Positions 8,633 through 16,944 are shown, counted from the stretch's first letter. The stretch: 64,000 nt of DNA from Pseudarthrobacter sp. GA104 (GCF_009741265.1 NZ_WOWL01000001.1:868001-932000); one strand, 5' to 3'. Made by a program: numbers and translations. The notes: generated by a model from the sequence alone, not told the origin.

Positions 8633-9187
8633 TCAGGCCGGAAGCAGCATGGCCGCAGCAGTTCCTGCGAGCATAAACGGCCCGAACGGGATGGAGGATT
8701 TCAATGTCCCCCTGCGCGCGGCCAGGAGCACGATGGACCACACGCCGCCCAGCAGGAAGGCCAGGAAGGTACCGGCAAACAGGTGGCCCCAGCCAAGGTA
8801 GCCGAGGTACATACCCAGGACTCCTGCGAGTTTCACATCGCCAAATCCCATTCCGGGTGGGTAGGCCGCCCGGAGAATGAAGTAGAAGAGCCACAGGATG
8901 GCGGCTCCGGCCACTACCCGGAGCACCGGAAGGGCCAGGATGCCTGCGGGAGATCCGGGAGAATCCGGGGCCCCGCCGTCGCCGGTTCCGGGAAAGGCCG
9001 ACGCCGCGAGGAGGAGTACACCGGCAACGGCGTAGGACGGGAAGACAATCCGGTTTGGCAGGAGGTGGTGGCGGACGTCAATCACTGTGAGCCGCACGGC
9101 CATCACCGCGAAGTAGGCGCAGGCAGCCAGCACCAGCCAGAAGGCCAGCGGGGTGTGCTGCCACAGTTCGCCCAGTCGTTGGATCAC
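8633..9187 (-). CDS. A24-family prepilin peptidase
   Basis: Membrane aspartyl protease that trims the leader peptide of type IV or Tad/Flp pilins. The 184-residue, multi-pass protein lacks the N-terminal methylase domain, like short TadV/CpaA-type enzymes. Both catalytic aspartates are visible: Asp37 in TVIDVRHHLLPN and Asp117 in the GMGFGDVKLAG (GxGD) motif. Start GTG at 9187, with TAGCAT exactly six bases upstream (9194-9199), fits a leaderless transcript. No pilin or secretion ATPase genes are in the window, so its substrate lies elsewhere. Confidence 0.88.
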   Translation of the reverse strand: MIQRLGELWQHTPLAFWLVLAACAYFAVMAVRLTVIDVRHHLLPNRIVFPSYAVAGVLLLAASAFPGTGDGGAPDSPGSPAGILALPVLRVVAGAAILWLFYFILRAAYPPGMGFGDVKLAGVLGMYLGYLGWGHLFAGTFLAFLLGGVWSIVLLAARRGTLKSSIPFGPFMLAGTAAAMLLPA

Positions 9188-9193
9188 CCTCGG

Positions 9194-9240
9194 ATGCTAC
9201 TGGATTTCCGCTCCGTGGCAGTACTGGCCGCGCGTAAACT
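9194..9240. promoter_or_regulatory. Divergent leaderless promoter region (prepilin peptidase / unknown gene)
   Basis: Minus-strand TAGCAT at 9194-9199 stands six bases before GTG 9187; plus-strand TAAACT at 9235-9240 stands six bases before ATG 9247. The two -10 boxes face away from each other across about 35 bases, so the -35 regions must overlap. Confidence 0.5.
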
Positions 9241-9246
9241 GTGGAT

Positions 9247-10041
9247 ATGGCGACGTGGGAATCCCGGCACCGGCCGGATCCGGACAGTGGTGCTGCCTCG
9301 ACGGACCTCGCGGCCATGTTCCGGGACCTGTGCCGGTCCTCTCCCTGGAAGTGGCAGTCGCTGCGCTTTGAATACTGGGACGAGCCGTTTGCAGAGGCCC
9401 CCAGTCCTGCTGCTCCGCTTGTCCGCGCCTGGCTGCGCCGGCCCGGGGCACTCCGCCTCGAAAGCCCTGAGGGACTGGTCCTCCACAGCACCACGGGAAT
9501 TAACGATTCAAAGGACGGCCTTTACACCAGCTCCACCCGGAGATCCTGGCTCCTCCCGCCCCATCTGGTGACGCCCGTCTACGACGACCTGGGGCTGGTG
9601 CGGCGCCGCCCGGAAGCAGCCTACGGCGAGCCGGGCTTCGGCAACGGACGCTTCTCCGCCGCCCTGGACCCGGTGGAACTCGCAGGCAACGCCCCTGTGC
9701 CCCTCGAGTTCCCGGGCAGTAACGCCATGGAACTCCACGACATCCACCGTAGGGAGCATGAGGGCCGGCCCGCGCTCGAGGCCGTCGTCTCCCCCACTGC
9801 CGCCTACCATCCCGTGGATCCTGCCGCTCCCCTGTGCCTGCCGGGCCGCAGCCGGATCCGGGTGGACCTGGGAACGGGTGTGTGTGTTTCCAGCCGCTCC
9901 CTTGAATCCGACACGGACCAGTACGGGCACTGGCTGCGGATCCTCGCCGTAGATGAGTACATGCTGGACGACCTGTTCCTGGCCGAGTCCATGAACCTTA
10001 CGGACGTCCGGCGCCACATCAGCTGGGATGTCCCCGCCTGA
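9247..10041 (+). CDS. Conserved hypothetical protein
   Basis: 264 residues, soluble, with no signal peptide, membrane segment or motif I can assign. It is acidic and rich in Trp, Pro and Arg. The middle is a beta-type pattern (LRLESPEGLVLHSTTGIN, SWLLPPHLVTPVYDDLGLVRRRP), and the C-terminal part, RIRVDLGTGVCVSSRSLES then HWLRILAVDEYMLDDLFL, looks like a lipoprotein-independent folded domain of unknown role. ATG at 9247 is preferred over GTG at 9241 because TAAACT (9235-9240) is then six bases upstream, matching its neighbours. Codon use is like the surrounding genes, so it is probably real. No function proposed. Confidence 0.75.
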   Translation: MATWESRHRPDPDSGAASTDLAAMFRDLCRSSPWKWQSLRFEYWDEPFAEAPSPAAPLVRAWLRRPGALRLESPEGLVLHSTTGINDSKDGLYTSSTRRSWLLPPHLVTPVYDDLGLVRRRPEAAYGEPGFGNGRFSAALDPVELAGNAPVPLEFPGSNAMELHDIHRREHEGRPALEAVVSPTAAYHPVDPAAPLCLPGRSRIRVDLGTGVCVSSRSLESDTDQYGHWLRILAVDEYMLDDLFLAESMNLTDVRRHISWDVPA

Positions 10042-10072
10042 CTGTGACAGGCCGCAATGCGGGCTCATCGGC

Positions 10073-10078
10073 TAGGCT
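10073..10078 (+). promoter_or_regulatory. -10 box for leaderless GNAT transcript
   Basis: TAGGCT, six bases before ATG 10085. Confidence 0.5.
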
Positions 10079-10084
10079 TCGCGG

Positions 10085-10732
10085 ATGACGACGCTGAACA
10101 CCGTGTGGCCGCTCTTCGATCTCACGCTGGCAACGCCCCGGCTGGAGCTGCGCCCCATCCAGGACCATGAGATTCCGGCGGCAGTTGCAGCGGCGCAGAG
10201 CGGGATTCATGCCCGTGACAGAAACCCCTTCAGCACTCCATGGACTGAGCTTCCGGCCGAAGAGCTTGGACCGAACATGGCCCGCTGGTACTGGCGCTGC
10301 CGCGCGGAGTGCACCCCCGAGTCGTGGACCCTCCTGCTGGGCATCTGGCACGGGGGTGAGTTCATCGGCTGCCAGGACGTCGGGGCCAAGGACTTCGCCA
10401 CCCTCAAGACGGTCAGCACGGGATCGTGGCTCAAGCAGTCAGTGCAGGGCCGCGGCTTTGGCAAGGAGATGCGTGCCGCCGTCGCCCTTTACGCGTTTGA
10501 CTGGCTGGGCGCAGAAGTAGCCGAGTCCGAGGCCGCCAGCTGGAACGAAGCCTCCCTCGGCGTCTCCCGCTCCCTCGGCTACGAGCTCAACGGCATCACC
10601 AGAAAGGCCTGGGGCACGCAAGTCGAAACAGTCCGGCACGTCCGCCTCACCCCGGACTCCTTCAAGCGCCCCGACTGGACCCTCAAGGTGGAGGGCCACG
10701 AAGCAGCCGCGAACTTCCTGAAGGTGACCTGA
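10085..10732 (+). CDS. GNAT family N-acetyltransferase (RimJ/RimL type)
   Basis: Acetyl-CoA-dependent acetyltransferase of 215 residues; the substrate is unknown, though the RimJ/RimL group acetylates protein N-termini or small amines. It begins with the typical strand TPRLELRPIQDHEI. The acetyl-CoA loop is present as SVQGRGFGKEMRAAVALYAFDWLGAE (about 119-144; Gly-rich Q-x-R-G-x-G form), followed by ASWNEASLGVSRSLGYELNG, the usual motif A/B ending. ATG at 10085 has TAGGCT six bases upstream. It is convergent with phoH across a 157-base gap filled with nested inverted repeats. Confidence 0.87.
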   Translation: MTTLNTVWPLFDLTLATPRLELRPIQDHEIPAAVAAAQSGIHARDRNPFSTPWTELPAEELGPNMARWYWRCRAECTPESWTLLLGIWHGGEFIGCQDVGAKDFATLKTVSTGSWLKQSVQGRGFGKEMRAAVALYAFDWLGAEVAESEAASWNEASLGVSRSLGYELNGITRKAWGTQVETVRHVRLTPDSFKRPDWTLKVEGHEAAANFLKVT

Positions 10733-10738
10733 CCACGA

Positions 10739-10858
10739 GGCGGGTTACGGTCCTTCGCGTAGGAGCGCATCGCCGACCAGAGCGATGCGCAGGTCGCCCA
10801 GCGACCGTAGCGGCGCGCCGGGAGGTGTCTAAGCGACGGCGAAGGGCCGTGGCCCGCC
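10739..10858. repeat. Nested palindromic intergenic element
   Basis: About 120 bases between convergent genes fold almost completely: outer arms GGCGGG (10739-10744) with CCCGCC (10853-10858); second arms GGTCCTTCGC (10749-10758) with GCGAAGGGCC (10839-10848, one G-T pair); inner hairpins 10765-10773/10782-10790 (9 bp) and 10792-10797/10801-10806 (6 bp), and a self-complementary CGGCGCGCCG at 10811-10820. It could be a REP-like element, a structured RNA or a complex terminator. Confidence 0.55.
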
Positions 10859-10875
10859 GAACGGAACCACGGCCC
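10844..10875 (-). terminator. Terminator after phoH
   Basis: 9-bp perfect arms (10844-10852 and 10867-10875) with a 14-base loop, just past the phoH stop on the minus strand. It partly overlaps the larger palindromic element. Confidence 0.5.
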
Positions 10876-10890
10876 TCCAGCCACCCCCGC

Positions 10891-12309
10891 TTAGCCTTCG
10901 AGGAGTTCGGTGACCAGGGCTGCGATCGGGGACCTTTCGGAGCGGGTCAGGGTGATGTGGCCGAAGAGCGGGTGTCCTTTCAGGGTTTCGACGACGGCGG
11001 CGATGCCGTCATGGCGTCCGACGCGGAGGTTGTCGCGCTGGGCGACGTCGTGGGTCAGCACGACCTTTGAGTTCTGGCCCATGCGGCTCATGACGGTGAG
11101 CAGGACGTTCTTCTCGAGGGACTGGGCTTCGTCAACGATCACGAAGGCGTCGTGGAGGGAGCGTCCGCGGATGTGGGTGAGCGGCATGACCTCGAGCATG
11201 CCGCGGTCCATGACCTCCTCCACTACTTCCTGGCTGACCAGTGCGCCGAGGGTGTCGAAAACCGCCTGCGCCCAAGGGTTCATTTTTTCGGATTCGGAGC
11301 CGGGCAGGTAGCCCAGTTCCTGGCCGCCCACCGCGTAGAGGGGCCGGAACACGATGACCTTGCGGTGCTCGCGGCGTTCCAGCACTGCTTCCAGGCCGGC
11401 GCACAAAGCAAGGGCGGACTTGCCGGTGCCTGCCCTGCCGCCGATGGAGACGATGCCGACGGCGGGATCCATCAGCAGGTCGATGGCCAGCCGCTGCTCC
11501 GCGGACCGTCCGTGGAGCCCGAACACGTCGCGGTCGCCTTTGACGAGCCGGACCTGCTTGTCTGCCCCCACCCTGCCCAGGGCGGAGCCGCGGTTGGAGA
11601 GCAGCACGAGTCCGGTGTTGACCGGCATCTCCGCGGCGGCGGGGATGAAGACGGGCTCGTGGCCGTACAGCGTGGAGATCTCCTGTTCGCCGACTTCCAC
11701 TTCGGCGATGCCGGTCCAGCCTGAATCCTTCACCAGCTCGTTGCGGTATTCGTCGGCGGTGAGGCCCATGGCGGAAGCCTTGACGCGCATCGGAAGGTCC
11801 TTGGACACAACGGTGACGTTGCGGCCCTCGTTGGCGAGGTTCTTCGCCACGGCGAGGATCCGGCTGTCGTTGTCGCCGCTGCGGAATCCCAGCGGAAGGA
11901 CCTCGGAGGAGATGTGGTTGAGCTCCACCATCAGGGAGCCGCCGTCGTCGCCGATGGGAATGGGCTGGTTGAGTCCGCCGTGTTTGACCCGAAGGTCGTC
12001 GAGCAGCCGGAGCGCCTTCCGGGCGAAGTAGCCAAGCTCGGGGTCGTGCCGTTTCGCTTCCAGTTCCGTGATGACTACCACCGGGACGATCACCTCGTGT
12101 TCCGCAAAGCGGAGCAGCGCACGGGGGTCGGAGAGCAGGACGGAGGTGTCGATGACGAAGGTGTTAATGGCGGATTCCCTTCCGGAGACAGCAAAACCGG
12201 CCGCGGCATCTTCTGCCGCACCGGTTTGTATGGTGGCTCGCATGGCGCGAGAGGTAGCTTTCTCTCCCTGGTCGGAAAGGACCTCGGGCAGTTGTTCAGA
12301 AGTAGCCAC
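10891..12309 (-). CDS. phoH: PhoH family protein with N-terminal PIN domain (PhoH2-type)
   Basis: PIN-PhoH proteins couple a PIN RNase to a PhoH-type RNA helicase/ATPase. In the 472-residue product the PIN domain opens with [12 protein letters not shown] (about 50-61), with further acidic residues in [11 protein letters not shown] and [12 protein letters not shown]. The PhoH domain has Walker [13 protein letters not shown] (about 287-298) and Walker B FVIVDEAQ (about 385-392). I place the start at GTG 12309, where GGAG lies five bases upstream, not at the distal ATG 12480. The leader contains a short hairpin just before the ribosome site (12323-12328 with 12333-12338), which could affect translation. 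Confidence 0.92.
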   Translation of the reverse strand: MATSEQLPEVLSDQGEKATSRAMRATIQTGAAEDAAAGFAVSGRESAINTFVIDTSVLLSDPRALLRFAEHEVIVPVVVITELEAKRHDPELGYFARKALRLLDDLRVKHGGLNQPIPIGDDGGSLMVELNHISSEVLPLGFRSGDNDSRILAVAKNLANEGRNVTVVSKDLPMRVKASAMGLTADEYRNELVKDSGWTGIAEVEVGEQEISTLYGHEPVFIPAAAEMPVNTGLVLLSNRGSALGRVGADKQVRLVKGDRDVFGLHGRSAEQRLAIDLLMDPAVGIVSIGGRAGTGKSALALCAGLEAVLERREHRKVIVFRPLYAVGGQELGYLPGSESEKMNPWAQAVFDTLGALVSQEVVEEVMDRGMLEVMPLTHIRGRSLHDAFVIVDEAQSLEKNVLLTVMSRMGQNSKVVLTHDVAQRDNLRVGRHDGIAAVVETLKGHPLFGHITLTRSERSPIAALVTELLEG

Positions 12310-12548
12310 ATCGACTCCAGCCCCGGGCACCAGCCCGGAATTGTTATTGGTGAGGCGGCTCGGCCACGAGGCCGGGTCCGGCCTCCCATACAACCGGTGC
12401 GATGTTTCGCTCCATGTACTGGCCTCCCCGATCAGCCGGCGGTTTTGCCTGCTGATGGATATAACGTAAATCCACGCCAACTAATTTCCGCAACCATTAC
12501 GCGGCGATTCCTGTTGCGGGACTATGAACTCGTGATTAACCGGATGTG
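12310..12548 (-). promoter_or_regulatory. phoH leader and promoter interval
   Basis: 239 bases between the phoH start and the prenyltransferase stop. On the minus strand it holds two possible hairpins near the start codon: 12323-12338 (6-bp arms, 4-base loop) and a GAGGCC/GGCCTC pair a little further upstream. I could not pick a convincing -35/-10 pair and recognise no riboswitch. Confidence 0.35.
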
Positions 12549-13322
12549 TCAGGAGCCGAAGCGGCGCTGCCGCCCCGCGTAGTCGCGCAGGGCCCGCAGG
12601 AAGTCCACCTTGCGGAATGCGGGCCACAGGGCCTCGCAGAAGTAGAACTCGCTGTAGGCGCTCTGCCACATCAGGAAGCCTGAGAGCCGCTGCTCCCCCG
12701 ATGTGCGGATCACCAGGTCCGGGTCCGGCTGGCCGCGGGTGTACAGGAACCGGGAAATGTCGTCCACGCAGAGGTCGTCGGCCAGTTGGGAGATGTCCGC
12801 TCCCCTCGCCACGGCATCGTGGAGGAGTTCCCGCACCGCGTCGACGATCTCCCGCCGGCCGCCGTATCCCACGGCCACGTTGACATGGATCTTCTCCCTG
12901 ACGGGAGTCCGCGCCGTCAGCTTGTTGAGCCGTTCTGCCAGGTAATCGGGCAGGAGCTCCGGGGCTCCCATCGCATGGACCGAGATGTTGGCGTCCTCGT
13001 CCAGGCGGTCCAGGGTGTTGGCGATGATGCCCATCAGCAGGTCCAGTTCCTCACTGGACCTGTTCATGTTGTCGGTGGACAGCATGTACAGGGTGACCAC
13101 TTTGACCCCGAGCTCCTGGCACCAGCCAAGGAACTCGTGGATCTTGTCTGCGCCCGCCTGGTGGCCCTGGCTGGTGGGGGCATTGAACTGCTTCGCCCAC
13201 CGGCGGTTCCCGTCCACCATCACGCCGATGTGCCGGGGTATCCGGTCACGCGGAAGGTCCTTGAGCAGCCTGCGCTCGTAGAAGCCGTAGAGGAACCCGG
13301 GCAACTCCACGCGCTCACTCAC
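12549..13322 (-). CDS. uppS: Isoprenyl transferase (cis-prenyl / undecaprenyl diphosphate synthase family)
   Basis: Condenses isopentenyl diphosphate units in cis onto an allylic primer, making a short prenyl intermediate or the polyprenyl carrier for wall synthesis. The 257-residue product shows every family motif: GVMVDGNRRWA with catalytic Asp37, GHQAGADKIHEFLGWC, LYMLSTDNMNRSSEEL, VAVGYGGRREIVDA, and the C-terminal DPDLVIRTSGEQRLSGFLMWQSAYSEF split across the active site. GTG at 13322 has AAGGAAG upstream at good spacing; an upstream in-frame start at 13352 is less likely. Actinobacteria often carry two paralogues with different product lengths, so UppS versus a shorter-chain synthase is unresolved. 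Confidence 0.88.
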   Translation of the reverse strand: MSERVELPGFLYGFYERRLLKDLPRDRIPRHIGVMVDGNRRWAKQFNAPTSQGHQAGADKIHEFLGWCQELGVKVVTLYMLSTDNMNRSSEELDLLMGIIANTLDRLDEDANISVHAMGAPELLPDYLAERLNKLTARTPVREKIHVNVAVGYGGRREIVDAVRELLHDAVARGADISQLADDLCVDDISRFLYTRGQPDPDLVIRTSGEQRLSGFLMWQSAYSEFYFCEALWPAFRKVDFLRALRDYAGRQRRFGS

Positions 13323-13448
13323 CTGACTTCCTTGCTGTACGTACTTGCACATCCTAGGCTACCGTCCGGAGCGGCCAGCACCTGCAGACGTGCTCCGGAA
13401 GGCCGTTCCGCACATAGCTACTCATCAGTAACTTACTGCGGCGTAGGT

Positions 13449-13454
13449 TATTCT
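13449..13454 (+). promoter_or_regulatory. -10 box for leaderless hemolysin III gene
   Basis: TATTCT, six bases before ATG 13461. Confidence 0.45.
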
Positions 13455-13460
13455 GGGAGC

Positions 13461-14204
13461 ATGAACAGCGACACCCCGGACGCCCCGCGGACGCCGCAGC
13501 GCAAGGAAAGCAGGGCGGAATCAGGCCACGAAACAAACGCTGTGGACGACGCCGCCGTCCGGCTGGCCGAACTCCTGATGATCAAGCCGAAATGGCGGGG
13601 CTGGATCCATACCGTTACGGCGCCGCTCGCCCTGGCGGCAGGAATCGTGCTGGTGCTTCTTGCCCCCACGACGGACCGCAAAATTACGTCCGCCGTCTAC
13701 GCGGCAACGGGCGTCCTGCTGTTCGGAGTCAGCGCGGTGTACCACCGGGGCAACTGGTCGCCAAGGGTTAAGATCGTCCTCAAGCGGCTGGACCATACGA
13801 ACATCATGCTGGTGATTGCCGGCAGCTACACGCCCCTGGCCTGGACCCTGCTGGAGCGCCCCCAGGCGGTCCTCCTGCTGTGGGTCATCTGGTCCGGGGC
13901 CATCCTCGGGGTGCTGTTCCGGCTTCTGTGGACGGATGCCCCGCGCTGGCTCTACGTACCCATCTACATAGCCCTGGGCTGCGGCGCCCTCGTTTACCTG
14001 CCGCAATTTTTCCAGGCCAGCATTCCATCGGCTGTCCTCATCTGCGTGGGCGGCATCCTGTACATCACCGGAGCCGTGTTCTATGCGCTGAAAAAACCGA
14101 ACATCAGCTACCACCACTTCGGCTTCCACGAGCTGTTCCACGCCCTGACCGTGGTGGCCTTCGCGGCACACTTCACGGCCATAGCCATGGCGGTCCTCAG
14201 CTAG
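13461..14204 (+). CDS. trhA: Hemolysin III / PAQR family membrane protein
   Basis: Seven-transmembrane protein of the HlyIII/PAQR family. Bacterial members are implicated in membrane energetics and lipid homeostasis; true hemolytic activity is unproven for most. The 247-residue product has the metal-site residues of the family: Ser and His in GVSAVYHRGNW, Asp in KRLDHTNIMLVIAGSYTP, and the C-terminal HHFGFHELFHALTVVAF cluster of histidines. ATG at 13461 has TATTCT six bases upstream; GGGAG sits only one base before the ATG, too close for a normal ribosome site. Divergent from the prenyltransferase gene. Confidence 0.88.
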   Translation: MNSDTPDAPRTPQRKESRAESGHETNAVDDAAVRLAELLMIKPKWRGWIHTVTAPLALAAGIVLVLLAPTTDRKITSAVYAATGVLLFGVSAVYHRGNWSPRVKIVLKRLDHTNIMLVIAGSYTPLAWTLLERPQAVLLLWVIWSGAILGVLFRLLWTDAPRWLYVPIYIALGCGALVYLPQFFQASIPSAVLICVGGILYITGAVFYALKKPNISYHHFGFHELFHALTVVAFAAHFTAIAMAVLS

Positions 14205-14262
14205 CGCGGCCGAACACCGCGGGCGAAAGGCTCCGCACTCCATGGGAAGCCGGTGCGGATGG

Positions 14263-14607
14263 TCAGTGCCGCTGGTCTCCCTGCACGGGCCCTGTCCCGC
14301 CGTCGGCCGTTCCCTGCACGGTGCCGGGCACCTGCCCGCCGGACGCATCCTGGGCGGCGTCCGCCGCCTCCACGTCCGCCGCGGCTGCGGCAGCAATGCG
14401 GTCCTCTTCCACCTGTGCCCGGTACCGCACGCGCCGGATGCGCCGGACCATGTCCACGATCAGCAGTGCGGTGGCAACCACGAAGAACGCCGTCATGATG
14501 AAGCCCAGCAGGCCGGGCGTCACCTGGTCCTCTGAAATGCCCTCACGCAGCGTGGGCGTGGGCAGGGGCGTGGGGGTGGTGGCCAGGCTGAGGAGCAGGT
14601 GATGCAC
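14263..14607 (-). CDS. Small single-pass membrane protein of unknown function
   Basis: 114 residues. A Thr/Pro-rich N-terminus is followed by one transmembrane helix (about 33-52, LLGFIMTAFFVVATALLIVD) and a basic patch RRIRRVRYRAQ on the presumed cytoplasmic side. An Ala/Asp-rich helical tail then ends in a Gly/Gln-rich stretch. No conserved domain recognised. GTG at 14607 is preceded by AGAAGG. It lies just downstream of mca on the same strand (98-base gap), so it may be part of that transcript. Composition and position suggest a real but poorly conserved gene. Confidence 0.6.
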   Translation of the reverse strand: MHHLLLSLATTPTPLPTPTLREGISEDQVTPGLLGFIMTAFFVVATALLIVDMVRRIRRVRYRAQVEEDRIAAAAAADVEAADAAQDASGGQVPGTVQGTADGGTGPVQGDQRH

Positions 14608-14705
14608 GGTTGTATACCTTCTGTGGTGCGGGTGGCAGAAGCCGCGGCGGGACGGCGAGGCGCCGGACCCTATCTTCTACGCGACATAGAAATTGCCGGC
14701 TGCTT

Positions 14706-15611
14706 CTATCTTAGCCCCGCGAACAGATCCCGCTCGGGGAGCTCCGAGGGAACCCTGGAGTGAATCAGGGAGTAGTCCTCCCACGGCCAGGCCCGGCGCT
14801 GCATCTCGGGCGAGACGGCGAAAAAGAACCCCAACGGGTCCACCTGGGTCCTGTGGGCCCGGAGCGCGTCGTCGCGTACTTCGAAGAAGTCCCCGCAGTC
14901 CACCTGGGTAGTGGTGGGGTGGGTGGCGGGAGGCGGGGTATGGCCCTCCGCGTCCGCTTCGAGCCACGCTGCAAGCCGCTCGGCGTACGGAGACTGGAGG
15001 CCGGCCTCCTCCAGGGCAAAATGCAGTGCCCGGAAACGCTCCGGACTGAATGCCCTGTCGTAGTAGAGCTTGCTGGGTTCCCAGGGCTCGCCGGCGTCCG
15101 GATAGCGCGAACCGTCACCGGCGGACTCGAAGGCTTCCACTGCCACCCGGTGGGCCATGATGTGGTCCGGATGGGGGTATCCGCCGTTTTCGTCGTAGCT
15201 GAGGATGACATGCGGCTTGAAGGACCGGACCAGCCGCACCAGGGGCGCAGCCGCTTGGTGCAGGGGCAGGGTGGCGAAGGATCCGGCGGGAAGCGGCGGA
15301 AGCGGGTCGCCCTCGGGCAGGCCCGAGTCCACGAAGCCCAGCCACCGCTGCCTGATGCCCAGGATGGCCGCTGCCCGTTCCATTTCCAGGCGCCTGGCGC
15401 CGGCCATGTCCCGCTTGGGGTGCGGCTCCCCCTCAACTGCCGGGTTCTGGATGTCTCCCCGGGACCCGTCGGTGCACGTGGCCACCAGGACGTCCACGCC
15501 GGACGCGGCGTATTTGGCCATCGTCGCAGCGCCCTTGCTGGACTCATCGTCCGGATGGGCGTGGACCGCGAGCAGCCGTAGCGGCGCCGGGGAGGTGCTG
15601 GACGCTGTCAT
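14706..15611 (-). CDS. mca: Mycothiol S-conjugate amidase
   Basis: Zinc amidase that cleaves mycothiol S-conjugates to a mercapturic acid and GlcN-inositol, detoxifying electrophiles; its presence implies a mycothiol-making actinobacterium. The 301-residue product has the LmbE/PIG-L fold with zinc ligands in AHPDDE (18-23) and HPDHIMAH (about 149-156), and CTDGSRGDI near 47-55. The DDALRAHRTQVDP block and C-terminal WEDYSL favour Mca over the deacetylase MshB. ATG at 15611 has AAGGAG upstream. Divergent from the DUF4307 gene, a common actinobacterial neighbour pair. Confidence 0.92.
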   Translation of the reverse strand: MTASSTSPAPLRLLAVHAHPDDESSKGAATMAKYAASGVDVLVATCTDGSRGDIQNPAVEGEPHPKRDMAGARRLEMERAAAILGIRQRWLGFVDSGLPEGDPLPPLPAGSFATLPLHQAAAPLVRLVRSFKPHVILSYDENGGYPHPDHIMAHRVAVEAFESAGDGSRYPDAGEPWEPSKLYYDRAFSPERFRALHFALEEAGLQSPYAERLAAWLEADAEGHTPPPATHPTTTQVDCGDFFEVRDDALRAHRTQVDPLGFFFAVSPEMQRRAWPWEDYSLIHSRVPSELPERDLFAGLR

Positions 15612-15722
15612 CGAGGGACGGCTCCTTATTCTTTTCTGCGGCCTGTGGGCGCTTGACGGATCACTTGGGCGGGCGGACGCTGGCCCGGGCTGGGACCAAC
15701 AAGCGTCCGCCGGAAAGGGCAC

Positions 15723-15728
15723 TAAACT
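15723..15728 (+). promoter_or_regulatory. -10 box for leaderless DUF4307 gene
   Basis: TAAACT, six bases before GTG 15735. Confidence 0.5.
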
Positions 15729-15734
15729 GGTCTG

Positions 15735-16187
15735 GTGACTTCCCCGGACCAGCCGGCCCAATCCGCGCCCGCAAACACTAGCCTAGCCAATCGCTATGGT
15801 GCTAAAAAGCGCAGGCTGAAGCCAGGAGCCAGGCGCGCCGTCGGCGGTGCGGCGCTGGCCGCGGGAATCGGGTTCCTCGCCTGGGTTTCCACCTCCCAGT
15901 CGCTGTCCGACGTTTCGTTCAAGGACATTGGCTACAGCACCACGGACGCCACGCTTGCGGAAGTTGACTTCCAGGTGACGCGCGAGCCCGGAACCGCCGT
16001 CAAGTGCGCCGTCAAGGCACTGGACTCCAAGTTCGCGGTGGTGGGGTGGAAGGTTGTGGACATTCCGCCCGCACAGGCCGACGGAACAGCCGACGGCGGC
16101 CGCACAGTTGCGCAGAGGGTGCCCGTACGCACGGAGTCACTGTCCGTCTCCGGGGTGGTGGACAGCTGCTGGGCCGCTGACACATAA
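15735..16187 (+). CDS. DUF4307 family membrane protein
   Basis: Actinobacterial protein of unknown function, 150 residues. The cytoplasmic N-terminus is polar, ending in the basic patch KKRRLKPGARR; one transmembrane helix follows (about 35-53); the outer domain has the family pattern DVSFKDIGYSTTDATLAEVDFQVTREPGT with a conserved C-x(n)-ALDSKFAVVGWK motif and a second Cys near the C-terminus, so a disulfide is possible. GTG at 15735 has TAAACT six bases upstream. It sits between mca (divergent) and greA, as in many actinobacteria. Function not known. Confidence 0.82.
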   Translation: MTSPDQPAQSAPANTSLANRYGAKKRRLKPGARRAVGGAALAAGIGFLAWVSTSQSLSDVSFKDIGYSTTDATLAEVDFQVTREPGTAVKCAVKALDSKFAVVGWKVVDIPPAQADGTADGGRTVAQRVPVRTESLSVSGVVDSCWAADT

Positions 16188-16254
16188 GTCCGGTGTTGCC
16201 TGGGGCCGGCGCCTGAAAAAGTGGCCGGAGCATGTGACGTGCGCCGCTTCGTTG

Positions 16255-16284
16255 TTGGGTTAACTCCAAGGGATTGACTACAAT
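16255..16284 (+). promoter_or_regulatory. Probable greA promoter
   Basis: TTGGGT (16255-16260), 18-base spacer, TACAAT (16279-16284). The -10 is close to consensus. Transcription from about 16291 would give a leader of roughly 90 bases ahead of greA. Confidence 0.5.
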
Positions 16285-16298
16285 GAAGGCATACCTTT

Positions 16299-16351
16299 AC
16301 CCCGCTGAGCTGGTTACTGTTCCACAAGTGGCCACCGTGGCGGGGTCTTTT
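16299..16351 (+). promoter_or_regulatory. Terminator-like hairpin in the greA leader
   Basis: Seven-base outer arms (ACCCCGC 16299-16305, GCGGGGT 16340-16346) enclose a region with shorter internal pairings and are followed at once by a T-rich tract to 16351. It lies between the promoter and the greA ribosome site, so it could attenuate greA. Confidence 0.45.
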
Positions 16352-16379
16352 GCATGTAGGACCACAAGAGGAGAAGTCC

Positions 16380-16874
16380 GTGTCTACCACCAACAGCGCA
16401 GCTGCAGCCTGGCTCACCCAGGAAGCTTTTGACCGCCTGAAGGCAGAGCTGGACCACCTTTCCGGCGCTGGCCGGGCAGAGATCGTCCAGAAGATTGAAG
16501 CGGCCCGGCAGGAGGGTGACCTCAAGGAGAACGGCGGCTACCACGCAGCCAAGGAGGAGCAGGGCAAGATCGAGGCCCGCATCCGCCAGCTGACCGCGCT
16601 GCTCCGTGACGCCCACGTCGGCGCGGCTCCCGCGGACGACGGGATCGTGGAGCCCGGCATGATCGTCGTTGCCAGGATCGCGGGCGACGAAGAGACTTTC
16701 CTGCTCGGTTCCCGCGAAATCGCCGGTGATTCCGATCTTGACGTGTTCAGCGAGAAGTCACCCCTGGGGGCAGCCATTCTTGGACACAAGGAAGGCGAAA
16801 CCCTGAGCTACACGGCTCCCAACGGCAAGGACATCAAGGTGGAGATCCTCTCCGCCAAGCCTTACGCTGCATAG
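16380..16874 (+). CDS. greA: Transcription elongation factor GreA
   Basis: Binds the secondary channel of RNA polymerase and triggers cleavage of backtracked transcripts. The 164-residue protein has the normal two-domain form: an N-terminal antiparallel coiled coil (about 12-80, with the catalytic-tip acidic residues in ARQEGDLKENGGYHAAKEEQ) and a C-terminal FKBP-like domain with DSDLDVFSEKSPLGAAILG, GDTV-type turn replaced by KEGETLSYTAPNGK. GTG at 16380 has AGAGGAG (16367-16373) at good spacing. Transcription is probably from 16255-16284 through a hairpin-bearing leader. A bidirectional terminator follows. Confidence 0.95.
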   Translation: MSTTNSAAAAWLTQEAFDRLKAELDHLSGAGRAEIVQKIEAARQEGDLKENGGYHAAKEEQGKIEARIRQLTALLRDAHVGAAPADDGIVEPGMIVVARIAGDEETFLLGSREIAGDSDLDVFSEKSPLGAAILGHKEGETLSYTAPNGKDIKVEILSAKPYAA

Positions 16875-16889
16875 CCGTCCATATCCTGG

Positions 16890-16925
16890 AAACGCCGGCC
16901 GTCCCGAAAGGGGCGGCCGGCGTTT
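16890..16925. terminator. Bidirectional terminator between greA and the rhomboid gene
   Basis: 12-bp stem beginning AAA and ending TTT (16890-16901 with 16914-16925), with an inner CCC-GAAA-GGG tetraloop hairpin. It serves both convergent genes. Confidence 0.85.
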
Positions 16926-16944
16926 CCCGTTAAGCGGCAGGAAC

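Noticed and set aside
12310..12480. N-terminal extension of PhoH to ATG 12480
   Set aside because: GTG 12309 has a well-placed GGAG and the extension is unconserved-looking sequence.
12786..14204. Long plus-strand ORF joining the antisense of the prenyltransferase to the hemolysin III gene
   Set aside because: Only the part from ATG 13461 resembles a protein family; the rest is antisense of a clear gene.
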